A DNA stretch of 64,000 bases, from assembly GCA_944990035.1 (NCBI GenBank), contig CALYLX010000143.1, positions 1 to 64,000 on the forward strand. The letters are read 5' to 3'. Below, one piece after another: positions 25,001 to 36,029 of the stretch. The notes under the pieces were generated by a model. It worked only from the letters and a program-made list of their open reading frames with translations, was not told the origin of the DNA and did not search any database. Each line of letters begins with the position of its first letter. The stretch's first letter is position 1. This DNA comes from Clitopilus passeckerianus. Its lineage: Eukaryota > Basidiomycota > Agaricomycetes > Agaricales > Entolomataceae. Position numbers and translations under genes: made by a program.

Positions 25001-25560
25001 ACCGAAGAGAGTTGGTGATTCGAAACAAGGTAACCAAGACAGTCAAAATTCGGCATTATCCTTGATAGACGCTGGAGGGGCTCGCTTAATGGTACCCAAG
25101 CCCGTCAGATGACAATGTGGGTGATGGATCTGTTCGAAAACGGAAGCAAAAGGAATGGGAGGGCTGATAAATTCTGACAAATACCCTCCGATAGGTGTGG
25201 ACAGTCGAGTACCAAGGGGCTTGGAGAGTTTTAATTCAACGGCGATCATAAGTCAACACGCCTCATCTGCTTCAAACTCAGAAAATGATTGATGTCGCAG
25301 CCAATTCTTCGTCCGACGAGAATATGCGCAGGTAGAAGAAACAAGAGAACGGTAGGGATGTCATAAAGACGGGAAAGTCGACCAGGAAACGAGGGACGAC
25401 CAGAGGATACGACTCCCAAAAAGAACAAGAGCAGTTTATTGATGACGACATCGTACAAATCAACGCGGATCCAGGTGATAGATAAAGTATGTTCAACCCG
25501 TCCAGACGGTGGGGCCCGCTGAAGCAACTAAGTGAGTGACTGAGTAGACAAGGATGTTGG

Positions 25561-26809
25561 CTACTCACGGGCCTTGTATCCAGAGTAACCGCTTGGGAGG
25601 GCATAGATATCTGGAGGAAGTTCTGAGTTTCTGATACCTTTGGGATGGACATAGACCTACTAAGAAGGATACCAGGGTCGGAAGCAGAGTAAGCGCCTAA
25701 TAACCTGTCAACATGGAACTAATTCTCGAAAAGGGCAGGGCGTACCAGGGAACGAAACGGTGGGGCTCGGTTTACCAGAACCTCCGTTGACGACATTGAT
25801 TTGGGCACACCCGATATAGAACTATTCGGACATAGTGGTTAGTACTTTCTACAAGAAGAAAGGTAGAAGAGCCTGACCTGAGCGCCGCCAGTGGTTCCCG
25901 CGAGATGTAGAGCAATTTGTTCTCCTAATGACGTAGGCATTCTCGCTGAGACGTTGTCAAGTGACAAGACATATCTGGTCTCCTACCTCGCAAGAGATAT
26001 TGTCTATACAGAGAAACCATTCATCAGCTTTCTGTATAGTAGAAAGGATCCGATAATACCTACCCGCTGGGGGTACTCTTGGGGATCGTGAAAGTGAATT
26101 GCTGAATATCTATCGAGAGTTGTTAATACGCTGGCATTGAAAATAGGAATAAGTAAAGATGCAGAAAGAAGACACATACTCTCTGAGTCGAAGACAAGGC
26201 CGGTACTAGAGGACCATTTAGGTGCCCACTCCCAGATTTTGAACCTAGATCGGGGCGAGGATCAGGAATGCAGCCGCCCAGATGATTGAGAACAAACCAT
26301 GTCTTCCCCAGACCGGCGCTATTGGAGTTAGCCGCTGGGCTTGCGGGTGTCAAGTACGCGGAGAAATACTGGATAAGCGAAGTTCATAAATTTGTGGAGC
26401 TTTCGGAAGAAAGAGGTCTTTACTCCTGGGTGACCCATGATATTGTCAGCATGGAAGCCAACAGTTGAACCTGCTTGAACGGTTGCAATTCCAGCGCTAG
26501 TAGCCGACGTAGAATCGAGTTCGTAGCATCGAATAGCAGAGCTCGAGACATCCGTGACCTTGATAGACATCTAATCAGTACAATGCATCACAGAATATAA
26601 AGGATCGAGTTCACTCCGGCTTGGGAGTAGTGATTGGCCGTTATCCTAACATATTGCCAGTCCGTGGTGGTTGTACCGTTTACAATCAAATTGGGGAATG
26701 TGTCTGCAGACGATCGTCAAGACCTTGAACGGTCCATGGATATGATTCACCCACAATGCGCGGTGGCAAGCTGCGTCGCTGCCAGTACGACTAGTCCAAG
26801 ATAATGCAT
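25561..26809 (-). CDS. AA9 lytic polysaccharide monooxygenase, secreted
   Basis: Copper enzyme that oxidatively cleaves cellulose or related glucans. Eleven exons on the reverse strand: 26809-26755, 26703-26615, 26570-26424, 26368-26298, 26244-26180, 26109-26064, 26003-25987, 25945-25878, 25821-25746, 25696-25661, 25610-25561; exactly 240 codons, 239 residues. Signal peptide residues 1-17 is cut before His18, which becomes the N-terminal copper ligand (AHYTFPN). The second ligand is His95 in MGHPG and the axial Tyr188 in FYIGCAQINVVNGG. GKTWFKIWEW is restored across intron 4. There is no carbohydrate-binding module. Exon 7 is 17 nt. Introns are 41-70 nt. The start codon follows a typical signal peptide. 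Confidence 0.93.
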
Positions 26810-27562
26810 GGTTTGCGTAAACCGAAGTACCCTTTGAGCTTCATGTAGGCTTTTATCCTAGAATCAGGACGACCCGGGTAGATGTCGGAAATTTATTGTT
26901 CCGAAATACTACCACCTAGCCTACGAAGTAGGCAACCGACGACTCGTGCAGCAGCTTTGGGAGACTGCTAGCCAGAGCGGAGCGGTTTAAACACTGACAT
27001 CCCGCGGTTGCAGAGGCGATCGTCATCCCCCAGGTCACAATCATTACCCCCATGCATCAGGTACCAATCGAAGATCGGAGCAGCCGAGAAAAAACCGTAG
27101 AAGCCATAATGTGTCATTGGGTCGATTGACCCAGCTAAATAGGTCGAGCCAATTTAGCCGTTTAGATGCAATATACATGGTCTTGTGAACTCGAATGAAT
27201 AGGAACAAGTAGCCCGGCGGGCCGCAGAGGAGCTTCAGGCGGCACGACATAAGGCGCATGAACAGGTTGACTTGGAGAGCTTGATCCAGCTGAGCGAGCG
27301 TGACCATATAGTCTCCCAGACTACAGGATTGACTTCGTTTGATTGTTTCCGGCACGCCGTAATGAGGTTGGGGAGAAAAGAGGCGTCGGGCTACGCGACG
27401 CTACCGTAAGACTCAGAAAACGGTTGACTGACGCCAAAGTGAAGGGCCAAGGTGGGTGATGGCATTGATGGCGCGTCCGGCCAAGCAGTGCCAAACAAAG
27501 AGGGGGGGCACTGCCACCGTTTGTCGGCAGCAGGACCGATCCTCCCATTTTGGCCCCATTAA
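26810..27562. other. divergent promoter spacer
   Basis: About 750 bp between the reverse LPMO gene and the forward WDR7-like gene, holding both promoters. No ORF or repeat worth naming. Confidence 0.4.
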
Positions 27563-30500
27563 ATGGACCCATCATCATCGTTGCTGTCGGTCCCAATTAC
27601 ATTTCAACTTGGCAAAGATGCACCCTCAAATAGCCTTTTGAAGGCTGGATGCTCAAAAGCAAAAGCGTGTCTGGTCAAATCCTGGGGCCTTGAACCCTCT
27701 GGAGTTGCGACCGCGAATGAACCTACCATAGTCAGGCCAGGGGCTTTGATAGGAACAGAGGACGGGAGCCTCTACTTTCTCAAACCGAAGGATCCGCAAA
27801 TGCAGCAACTTCCAACTCCCCGAACATTTGAGCTACCTTCGTCCGGGACAAACACTCCGTTAAGCCAACATCGAGACAACCTTACCTCATCTCGGTCATC
27901 AACACCTAGTATCACATCTCCTCTTCCTTTCAACGTGACCTCAAGAGCTCGCATCGTTTCTGGAATCACAGCAGACTCCGTTGAGGCTCCGAAGAATTAT
28001 GTCGATTTCGATGATGAACCAGAGAAGTTGAAGGACATGTTGAAGGGCAAGAGCAAAACGGAGAAAAAGCGCGATAGTGTTGATGAAGCTTCCCTCAAAG
28101 GGCTGTCCTCGAAGAACTCGTCATCACGCTCTCTGTCCGCTCCTCCGCCGAACTCTAGTCGCAGGACCTCCCTTAAAGTCCCTGGCCCCGCGACTCCTCG
28201 CCCCTCGAAGGCCCAAGTCCCTGCTCTATCGTTAACGTTAAGCTCCCCTCCCGCCACTGCCTCCAGGCGTTCCTTCGAATTTGACCCTTGGTGTCACACA
28301 ATTCTTCCCCGAAGATGCGCCAGACATGCTGTCACGAAGGCTCATATCGACGAGAGCCGATCCCTAGCATTCGTTCTCCAGGAGATGGGGTATGTTCATT
28401 GGCCTCACAATTGCACGCTTCTTATAAGGTTGAACAGTGGAATTTCAGTTGTCTCCCTCCGAGATGGAGCTTGCTTAGCACACGTAGACGCGGATTTCAA
28501 CAATCTTGAACCACCTTCTGGAGTTCATGGCAGGGATGTTGACCATGACGTCTGGTTATGGAATGACCTATCGTTGACCTCTATTGGGGAGGTAATATCA
28601 TGGCCTTGTCTTTTTAAACTAAACTAATGCCTCATGCAGTCAATGATATTGTTGGTCACAGCCTTGACTGATTCCCTTTACTTGTCTCCGGAAACCTCAA
28701 ACTTGGAAGATAGCAGCGCGTTGGACGTGTCGCGCATTGCGCTCTTTGAGGTGATCATAAATGATCAAGCTGTTGGTGCTCCCGATATCAGCCTGAGCAA
28801 GGTTGGGGAGTGGTTCTTTGACGGTATTCCTTCGAGTGCTGGCATACATCTAGAATCCGATGGTCTGTACCTTGTCATGTTCTAATATCGAGAAATGCTC
28901 ATCTTTGTGCAGGGACAACGATCTTTCATCGCATCTCTAACGATGGGCACCTTTTCGTTAGGGACATACAACTACTTCCCAAAGGAATTCTTTCCCTCCC
29001 CGATTCTAGCCTACAGGAAGAATCCCCGCCGCATCACTCGATACCGCTTCCTAACCCCTTCAAGGGCCTCATATCCAAGTCTTCCGAGCACTTAAACGTG
29101 GATCACAAGCAACCAGGGAGAATTCAACTGGAGGAAGAGCAGAACTTGGGTGTCATCTCGGAAGGCGAATCTCTACAGTTTCGGTCGAACTCAACGGATG
29201 GCAGCCTTTTAGGCGCGGTGTGGTCTACGGAAGGCCTAGTGGTAGGAATGGCCCCTCTTTATTTGATCGATGTGAAATCTAAAGTCCTGAATTTAGGTCT
29301 TCGATTATCGATCGGGCTCCCTCCGCAAACTCTTTAGTGAACCCTTGTCCGGCATTGAAGATTTGCAGTTCTTGACTCATTACTTCTATTCCCTTTTGTA
29401 CGAGGTATGCGCTTATTCTTCACCTGGTGCTGGTTGTTGAACACCTCCAGGACCGGACCGAGCACTACGTTATAGAAGCCAGGACAGGAATCGAGCAACC
29501 CAAAAGCGATGTCATACAGTATGGGTTCTCGAATCACTCAAACTGCGCGAGCTAACAACTGTTCTCCAGTCCTAAACTCCTGCAGAAAGTAATAATCGGA
29601 CCCCATTCTGCTGCTGACATAGGGTTCAGGTCCCATGCCTTGACAACAAACATGAGCGACGAAGGGGAGCCATTATGCCTGAAGTACCACAGCAGTTCAA
29701 ATTCGAAAATATTTTGGCAAGGGGCAGCTACTCCCGAGGTGTCCGAAAAACCTGGCGGTGTAACTGCTTTGCTTGCTTTAGACGTAGACCTTATCGTGGC
29801 CGGGTTCAGTAGGTCTTATAAGCTATTTGGTTTTTGTTTTTGCTGATACCTCCATTCTAGCGGACGGTCAACTGCGTCAAACCTCGTTCCTAGCCCTGCT
29901 CACACCCGGGGAGGACGAAATCTCCTACTCGAAGACGTCGCAACAGAGCCTGAATGCGTCTATCATCGCTCTCGACACCGTTCAAAACATGCGAACAAAA
30001 GAGATTCATCGTTGGGGGCGGAGATGACGGATCCGTAGCTTTCTGGTCCTTTGAGTAAGTCCTCGTTGTTCATCCAAGTCAAGCACTAACCAAACAGTTC
30101 GACCTAGCCAGCTACAACTTGTTGCTCGGTGGACGATATTCATCTCACCTCTCAAAAATGTGGTCCGCGTGGAGGAGGAAACGGAAAGCCCTCTGAAAGG
30201 ATGTGCTCTTTGCATTTCAGCCAACGGTACCATTGCTGTGATAGCTATCGATGGCTTTCAATTGTGAGTTCGTCCTCAGGCTTTGATATCACCCACTAAA
30301 TTGCCTAGCCTGTTCGTTATTCCAGGAGCTGCTGCACCACTCGACGATATATACATAGGTGGAACGAACTTGATGCTCATCTACGCCGATCGACGTGCCC
30401 GGTTATGGGATGTACAAACGCGCGAGTTCTGGCGTTCTATGAAGTTGCCCAAGGCGAAAGAGATGTTGGACCAAGGTGGCTGGACAAAATTGTAGGTCTT

Positions 30501-32659
30501 AACCCGCTATCCTGTCTGAGCCTTCTTTGACGCCCGACAGACCCTTAGTCGCTCACAGAAGTCCAATGAGTCCGTTGGTCAGCCTTCCATGCCCATTACC
30601 TGACGATGGAGGCAAGCATCCTAACGTCACCGAGTGGGACCTCATATTAACGTTGAACAGCCTCCACGCTACAGCTTGATCTAGAACGCTTCGCCTCCGA
30701 GTCAGCTACATTAGCGAGAACAATCAGCACCAACCGTGACCAGACCCGCGCCATTCTTCGAGTTCTTGAGAGGCTGAAGGCTCTCCTATCAGTCCTTCTG
30801 ACACCTGGACTTAGTGGTGACATAGATAGTGTTTGCTTCAACAAGTTGGGCATTCAACAACCCAAAGCTTCAGCTGGATATTCTGGGTTTGTTTGTCTCC
30901 TTGTCGCCTACGCCTTCCGAGCTCATACTTCCCCTTTTTATCATATCAGGCTAGGATCCACAACGTTATACAAGCTTTCAGATTCGCGGAATCCATGGAC
31001 GTTGTCGCCAGAAGCAACCGCCTGGAGATTGCTGTCATTGACTGTGATCCTGCAAACACTCAGTATATTCGAAGGTGAAACTCGATGTTACTGCTGATGA
31101 ATTCTTACTGATAGACGAACAGAGTTTATCGAGGGAGCAAACACTGTCCTGATTTTCTACTCTACATCTCTTTCTTCTGTCGTCGGCTCCACCTTCCAGC
31201 CACCGAGTCTGGTGTCTCTCGCCAGGTCGTGGTTTGCTGGTTCCGGTATGTGAACTTCCATGACAGGCAAATGGGAAGTGGCTGATTGCTGTATAGTCGA
31301 AACGCGAAAAGCTGCCCGTACTGTTTTCGACTACGCTGTGGCATGCCTAAGCGATGATGAATCGAATGCGTTGGCAGAACACTGGCAACACAGGCGTACG
31401 TTACAACTCTTGGTTCAATGATCTATTTTTGACGTCCTCCCAAAGTGCCATGCCTTCAACCCACTGCTGAGAGGGAATCGATCCAGTCGGCGCTTGCTTT
31501 GTACATGTGCGGATACCTTGCCGCCGAAAGATATAGCCTGCTCCCGACAAGGTACGTATTGGTGTACAGTTTCACGTCTTTCACCCACCTGAACCTAATT
31601 CGTAGTACTCTGGTTGATATATCCAAATCTGTCGCCCTCTACTTGCATGACGAGCAGTCATTGCACAGGGTACTAGCAGTTGACCTGTGTTCACGGGGTT
31701 TCCACGTCTGGCAACATTACATAGACGCAATGGAAATCTTACGGGCTCTCTTTTCTCTGGCCACAGCTACGCGGAAGGAGTCTATCAGCCTGCAAAACGT
31801 CGCTGCACAAGCTCGCCTGGCAGTGCTCCAGATTGCAGCCAGTGATACCGCGCTGTTTATGCATACACTGGGGTTGGATATCCTCAACCCACCTTCACTC
31901 GAGCATCGCAAGTCCGTCCTTCAGATAGTTGCATTCCTCGTTCGAAAGGCAAGTACTAGAATTAATATGAACATTCAACTGTCTGACGGCCGCCTCCAGC
32001 GCCCTCTTGTTTTACAGCCCAATGTTCCGAAATTGTTGGAGGCTGTTGTCAAGTCTTTGGACCCCAGCGTCATCACACATAGGGATGCAGTCTTTGATTC
32101 TGCGACAGAGATTATAGGATATGTAGTCAACACGTAAGCTTTAGACTTTTATATCCCTCTGCTTTTCGCTTACTCCCTGCTAGCTTCCCGAGTGTTGACT
32201 TCAATCCAGGTGTTCAACGACTTGCAGTCGGAACAGACGAAGGAGCAGTCATTATGTACGACGTCAAGACTGCAATCCGCCTGTATGTTCTAGAAGGACA
32301 TCAGCACCCTGTCACAGCTTGTAGCTTCGCCCCCGACGGAAGGAGGCTGCTATCGCTATCGTTAGACGAGAGCGTCGTCCTGGTATGGAAAGTTGGCACT
32401 AGTTTCACTAGCTTTTTCACCCCTGGTGTACCACCACGTCAAGGCCATGGAGGATCTGAACCTTTCAAGCGATTTAACTTTCACCTGACGGCAGAAAGTA
32501 AGATAATCCTTGAGTCTCCCAGCACCGAGGGAATTGACAATTTCTTTAGGCATGAACATGACGCTGACGGAGGCTAGAGATTCGATAGAATTTGAGTGGG
32601 CGGGGGATAGGAGTGTTAGACTCAAGATACGAGAAACTGTCATGTCGTTCAGTACTTGA
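27563..32659 (+). CDS. WDR7/rabconnectin-3-beta-like WD40 protein
   Basis: Large WD40 scaffold related to animal WDR7 (rabconnectin-3 beta), which assists V-ATPase assembly; the fungal role is inferred. Eighteen exons: 27563-28591, 28640-28862, 28913-29241, 29297-29404, 29451-29524, 29570-29808, 29861-30054, 30108-30263, 30309-30491, 30541-30611, 30661-30886, 30950-31074, 31123-31245, 31297-31395, 31446-31551, 31606-32133, 32184-32497, 32550-32659. About 1411 residues. N-terminal and C-terminal WD40 propellers flank a helical middle; C-terminal blades include RLAVGTDEGAVIMYD and GHQHPVTACSFAPDG. All junctions agree in phase except exon 7, which has one base too many, best placed in the A-run at 29997-30000. 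The intron at 30612-30660 starts with GC. A further 39-nt intron near 28390-28428 in exon 1 is possible. Confidence 0.78.
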
Positions 32660-32964
32660 TAAACGATTGCCGTGGTATATTGAGTATTCGCTGAGCCAGC
32701 GTTCAGCGTGTAATATCTGACTTGGCCAGGGTTCAACTGTTCCCGAATTTCCGAAGGTCGACTATGAAATGGGGGCTGAAATTCGTGACACTAGACTTCC
32801 GTCTTAAGAGTCGTATGTGACGCGGACCTTGGCAACAAGAGGAAGAGTGGTTGAAACACGTTGAACTCCCGACTTCTCCCATGCCACTTTTTGGTGTGCG
32901 GGGACATGATCATTTCAATTAGGGTAGGGTATATCTCTAGATAGTGGATGACATGCAGCAAGTC

Positions 32965-33608
32965 CTAGCCCCAAGCAGCCGTCGTACTACAAGTGAATCA
33001 GCGACAATCAGTTGCACACCGAGATAGAAACCGACCTGTAGTTCACAATGAGATGCCCATCTGTCGAGAATGACTGAGACGTCTGTTAGCGAGGACCATG
33101 ACAGATAATGTTTGGAACCCCACTTTAAAGAGATTCGACACGGTATCGTCAGGTGCAGGAGAAAATGCGAGGTTGATGTAGGTGAACTGACGCGAAAGCT
33201 TTAGCCGTGCGGGAGCCTGCAAGAACATGATAACACACCAATGGTTCACCAGCAGGCCACGATAACTCCTTCCTCAGGAACTGTATCACTGCTTGAAACC
33301 GGTTCGAAGCAGTGATCTTGTAGAAGTTTTGCTTCATGATAGGTGCATTTCCAACAGCCTTGAATCGTACGACGACTAGTCCACGAGGCCTGGTCAGTGT
33401 GAGGAAGTGAGTGCTGGATACAAACGATGAACTGACTCTTGTCCGATGGGTCTCGCTTCTTGTATGTTGCCAAAGCATCCAAAGCGACGCTATGGGATTC
33501 TGAATGCTCTGGGGCTGCCCATGATGGCAGAGAGCGTGGTGGTTGTGCCATGACAAGAATGGCAGTACCTCCGACGATCCTCATATGATCGCTTTGTCCG
33601 ACTGACAC
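32965..33608 (-). CDS. ATG12: ubiquitin-like autophagy protein Atg12
   Basis: Ubiquitin-like modifier that is conjugated through its C-terminal Gly to Atg5 and drives Atg8 lipidation in autophagosome formation. Five exons on the reverse strand: 33608-33433, 33389-33239, 33186-33124, 33073-33036, 32986-32965; 149 residues. The conserved core reads VVVRFKAVGNAPIMKQ, then ITASNRFQAVIQFLRKEL, FTYINLAFSPAPDDTVSNL, and DGHLIVNYS. The protein ends in AWG with Gly149 exposed, as required for conjugation. The last exon is 22 nt including the stop. The first ATG gives a 60-residue variable N-terminal extension; Met20 is an alternative start. It is convergent with the WDR7-like gene and divergent from the GH20 gene. 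Confidence 0.93.
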
Positions 33609-33685
33609 CTTCTTCGATCCAGCAATAGCCCGACTTCATATGGACGAATAAAAGGGAACCATCTGGTACGTTTTTTCTCCCTCTA
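33609..33685. promoter_or_regulatory. 77-bp divergent spacer, ATG12 / GH20
   Basis: Only 77 bp separate the two outward-facing start codons, so both 5' leaders and at least parts of both promoters must overlap here or extend into the opposite gene. A T-rich pyrimidine tract lies just before the GH20 start. If ATG12 starts at the later Met20 the spacer is about 134 bp. Confidence 0.5.
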
Positions 33686-35859
33686 ATGTTGTCTATCATC
33701 TTCACAGCGTTGATCGTCGTCCCCAGCTGCGTCCATGGCCTTTGGCCTATTCCCAGGACACTTCAGACTGGCACAAGCTTCGTCAAGTTGGCATCCAACT
33801 TTGACATTACCGTTAAGTTCAGCAATCCTCCTCAAGACCTTGTAGATGCTGTTGCGTCAACCAAATCGTTCCTTGCCAAAGACAAGTTGCAAAGACTCGT
33901 CGTTGGTCGGGGCAGCAACGACGCCAACGTAATCAACCAAGCTGCTTCTCTACAAAGCCTCGTTCTATCGCTGTCCAGTGGTCAGACTGCTCGCTCTATC
34001 TCCACTGAGGCCGTTCAGGCCATTGGAACACGTAGTGAAGGATACTCCCTCACTTTGCCCTCCGATGGGTCTGCTGCAACCATCACTGCAAACTCTACCC
34101 TTGGCTTGTTCAGGGGTCTGACGACCTTCAGCCAGCTCTGGTACGATCTCTCGGGAACAACGTATACGTATCAAGCTCCAGTGAAAATAACCAATGATAC
34201 GCCCGCCTTCGTGAGTGCATATATGCATCCTATTGTGATGTTTAACTCAAGGTATTCTGCAGCCCTATCGAGGGTTCATGCTCGATACCGCGAGGAACTT
34301 GTGAGTATGTATGTCTTCCGAATACTATGAGTGTCTAACACTGTACAGTTTCCCCGTCGCCGACATCAAACGTACTCTCGATGCTATGAGCTGGGTCAAG
34401 GTATGTCTGGCCTCTTTCACTCCGTAAATATTCCTGATAATTCAATTGTACAAGATGAGCGTGTTCCACTGGCATGTGACGGATTCCCAAAGCTTCCCCT
34501 TGGATATTCCTGGGTTCCCTGAGCTTGCAGCAAAAGGTGCTTATTCAAGTGACGAGATATATTCCGCATCAGACGTCCAGGATATCGCAAATTATGCGGC
34601 AGCTGTATGTCAAAAATCCTTGTGCTTCAGACGTCACATGTTCATTTTTTTCCTTTGATTATAGCGAGGTATCGACGTCTTGTTGGTATGCCTTGTTCAT
34701 TTCTTGTAACCGGTCCAAGGTGCTAAACTGTCCTTGTAGGAAATCGACATCCCCGGTCACACTGCCATTATTTCTGCATCTCATCCGGAACATATCGCCT
34801 GCCCGTTCTCCTCTCCATGGACGAGCTTTGCCAACGAACCACCTTCCGGTCAACTACGTCTGGCATCAGCAGCAACAACGAATTTCACGTCTTCCTTGGT
34901 TGCAAACATCGCCAAAACCTTGCCATCCAAGATGTTCTCCACTGGCGGTGATGAGCTCAACACGAACTGCTACTCCCAGGATTCCCAGACTCAAGCGGAT
35001 CTAAAGGCCCAGGGGAAGACGCTTGAACAAGCTTTGAGCACATTTGTCCAGAAGGTCCATACTACGTTGCAGGGTCTTGGAAAGACGGCGGTGGTGTGGG
35101 AAGGTATGTATTTGAATTTACGTTCATCGGTTGAGCGGAACACTGAAGCATAACCTCTGGTAGAGATGGTTTTGGACCATACCGTGGCCCTGAGGAATGA
35201 TACGATTGCAATGGTCTGGATTTCTTCCTCAAATGCGGCGTCTGTCACGAAGAAAGGATACAGGATTGTCCATGCTCCTTCTGATTACTTCTACCTCGTA
35301 AGTTTGATATAGAATTCGTTCTCCTTCTGCGATTTGACGCCTTTTTTCAGGATTGTGGTGCTGGCGAATGGATTGGCAACGATCCCCTCGGAAACAGCTG
35401 GTGTGATCCCTTCAAGTCATGGCAGAAGGTGGGGGCTTGAGTAAACCTTGAGAATATCGGATGGCCGCTGATTATTATCTTTCCGCAAGGCATACACGTT
35501 CGACCCTCTTCAGGGTATCGCAAGCGCCCAGCAGTCACTAGTGCTTGGAGGTAGGCACTCTTCTTTGGGTTAGCCTACATATGGCATTGATCATACATCC
35601 TTCAGGGCAACAACTTCTTTGGGCTGAGCAAGCGTCCCCAGAGAATTTGGATTCGATCGTATGGCCTCGTGCTGCCAGCTCGGCGGAGGTGTTCTGGACA
35701 GGGCCTAAGCTTCCGGACGGGACCCCACGTAACGTTGGATCCGCTCTCCCTCGACTACACGATATTAGGTACCGCATGGTCAAACGTGGTGTTAAAGCGA
35801 TTGCCCTCCAGCCTCAATTCTGTGCCCTCCGACCGGGTATATGTGATATATCTGCCTGA
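33686..35859 (+). CDS. GH20 beta-N-acetylhexosaminidase, secreted
   Basis: Removes terminal GlcNAc/GalNAc from chitin oligomers and glycoproteins; secreted or wall-associated. Ten exons: 33686-34210, 34263-34300, 34349-34400, 34455-34604, 34665-34685, 34740-35103, 35164-35297, 35351-35428, 35490-35550, 35606-35859; 558 residues. Signal peptide about 1-18. N-terminal GH20b-like domain, then the barrel starting at PYRGFMLDTARN. FHWHVTDSQSFP, EIDIPGHT and the catalytic Asp333-Glu334 pair in GGDELN are present, as is VVWEEM. Exon 5 is 21 nt and encodes RGIDVLL. The C-terminal CALRPGIC pair probably forms a disulfide. Several N-glycosylation sequons. Complete and undamaged. Confidence 0.94.
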
Positions 35860-36029
35860 CGAGCGGACACCAGCCAAGGCTGGTTCGACTTTTTACACAT
35901 CGGTTTTCAGCAATGTTTCTTGTACATGTAGTCCCTTCACGATGGTTTCTGGTAAAAAATACATTTGATTGCAAATAACCCCAATGATACAATGGTAATG
36001 AATACAAATAATGAGTGTTGAGTCCACAG

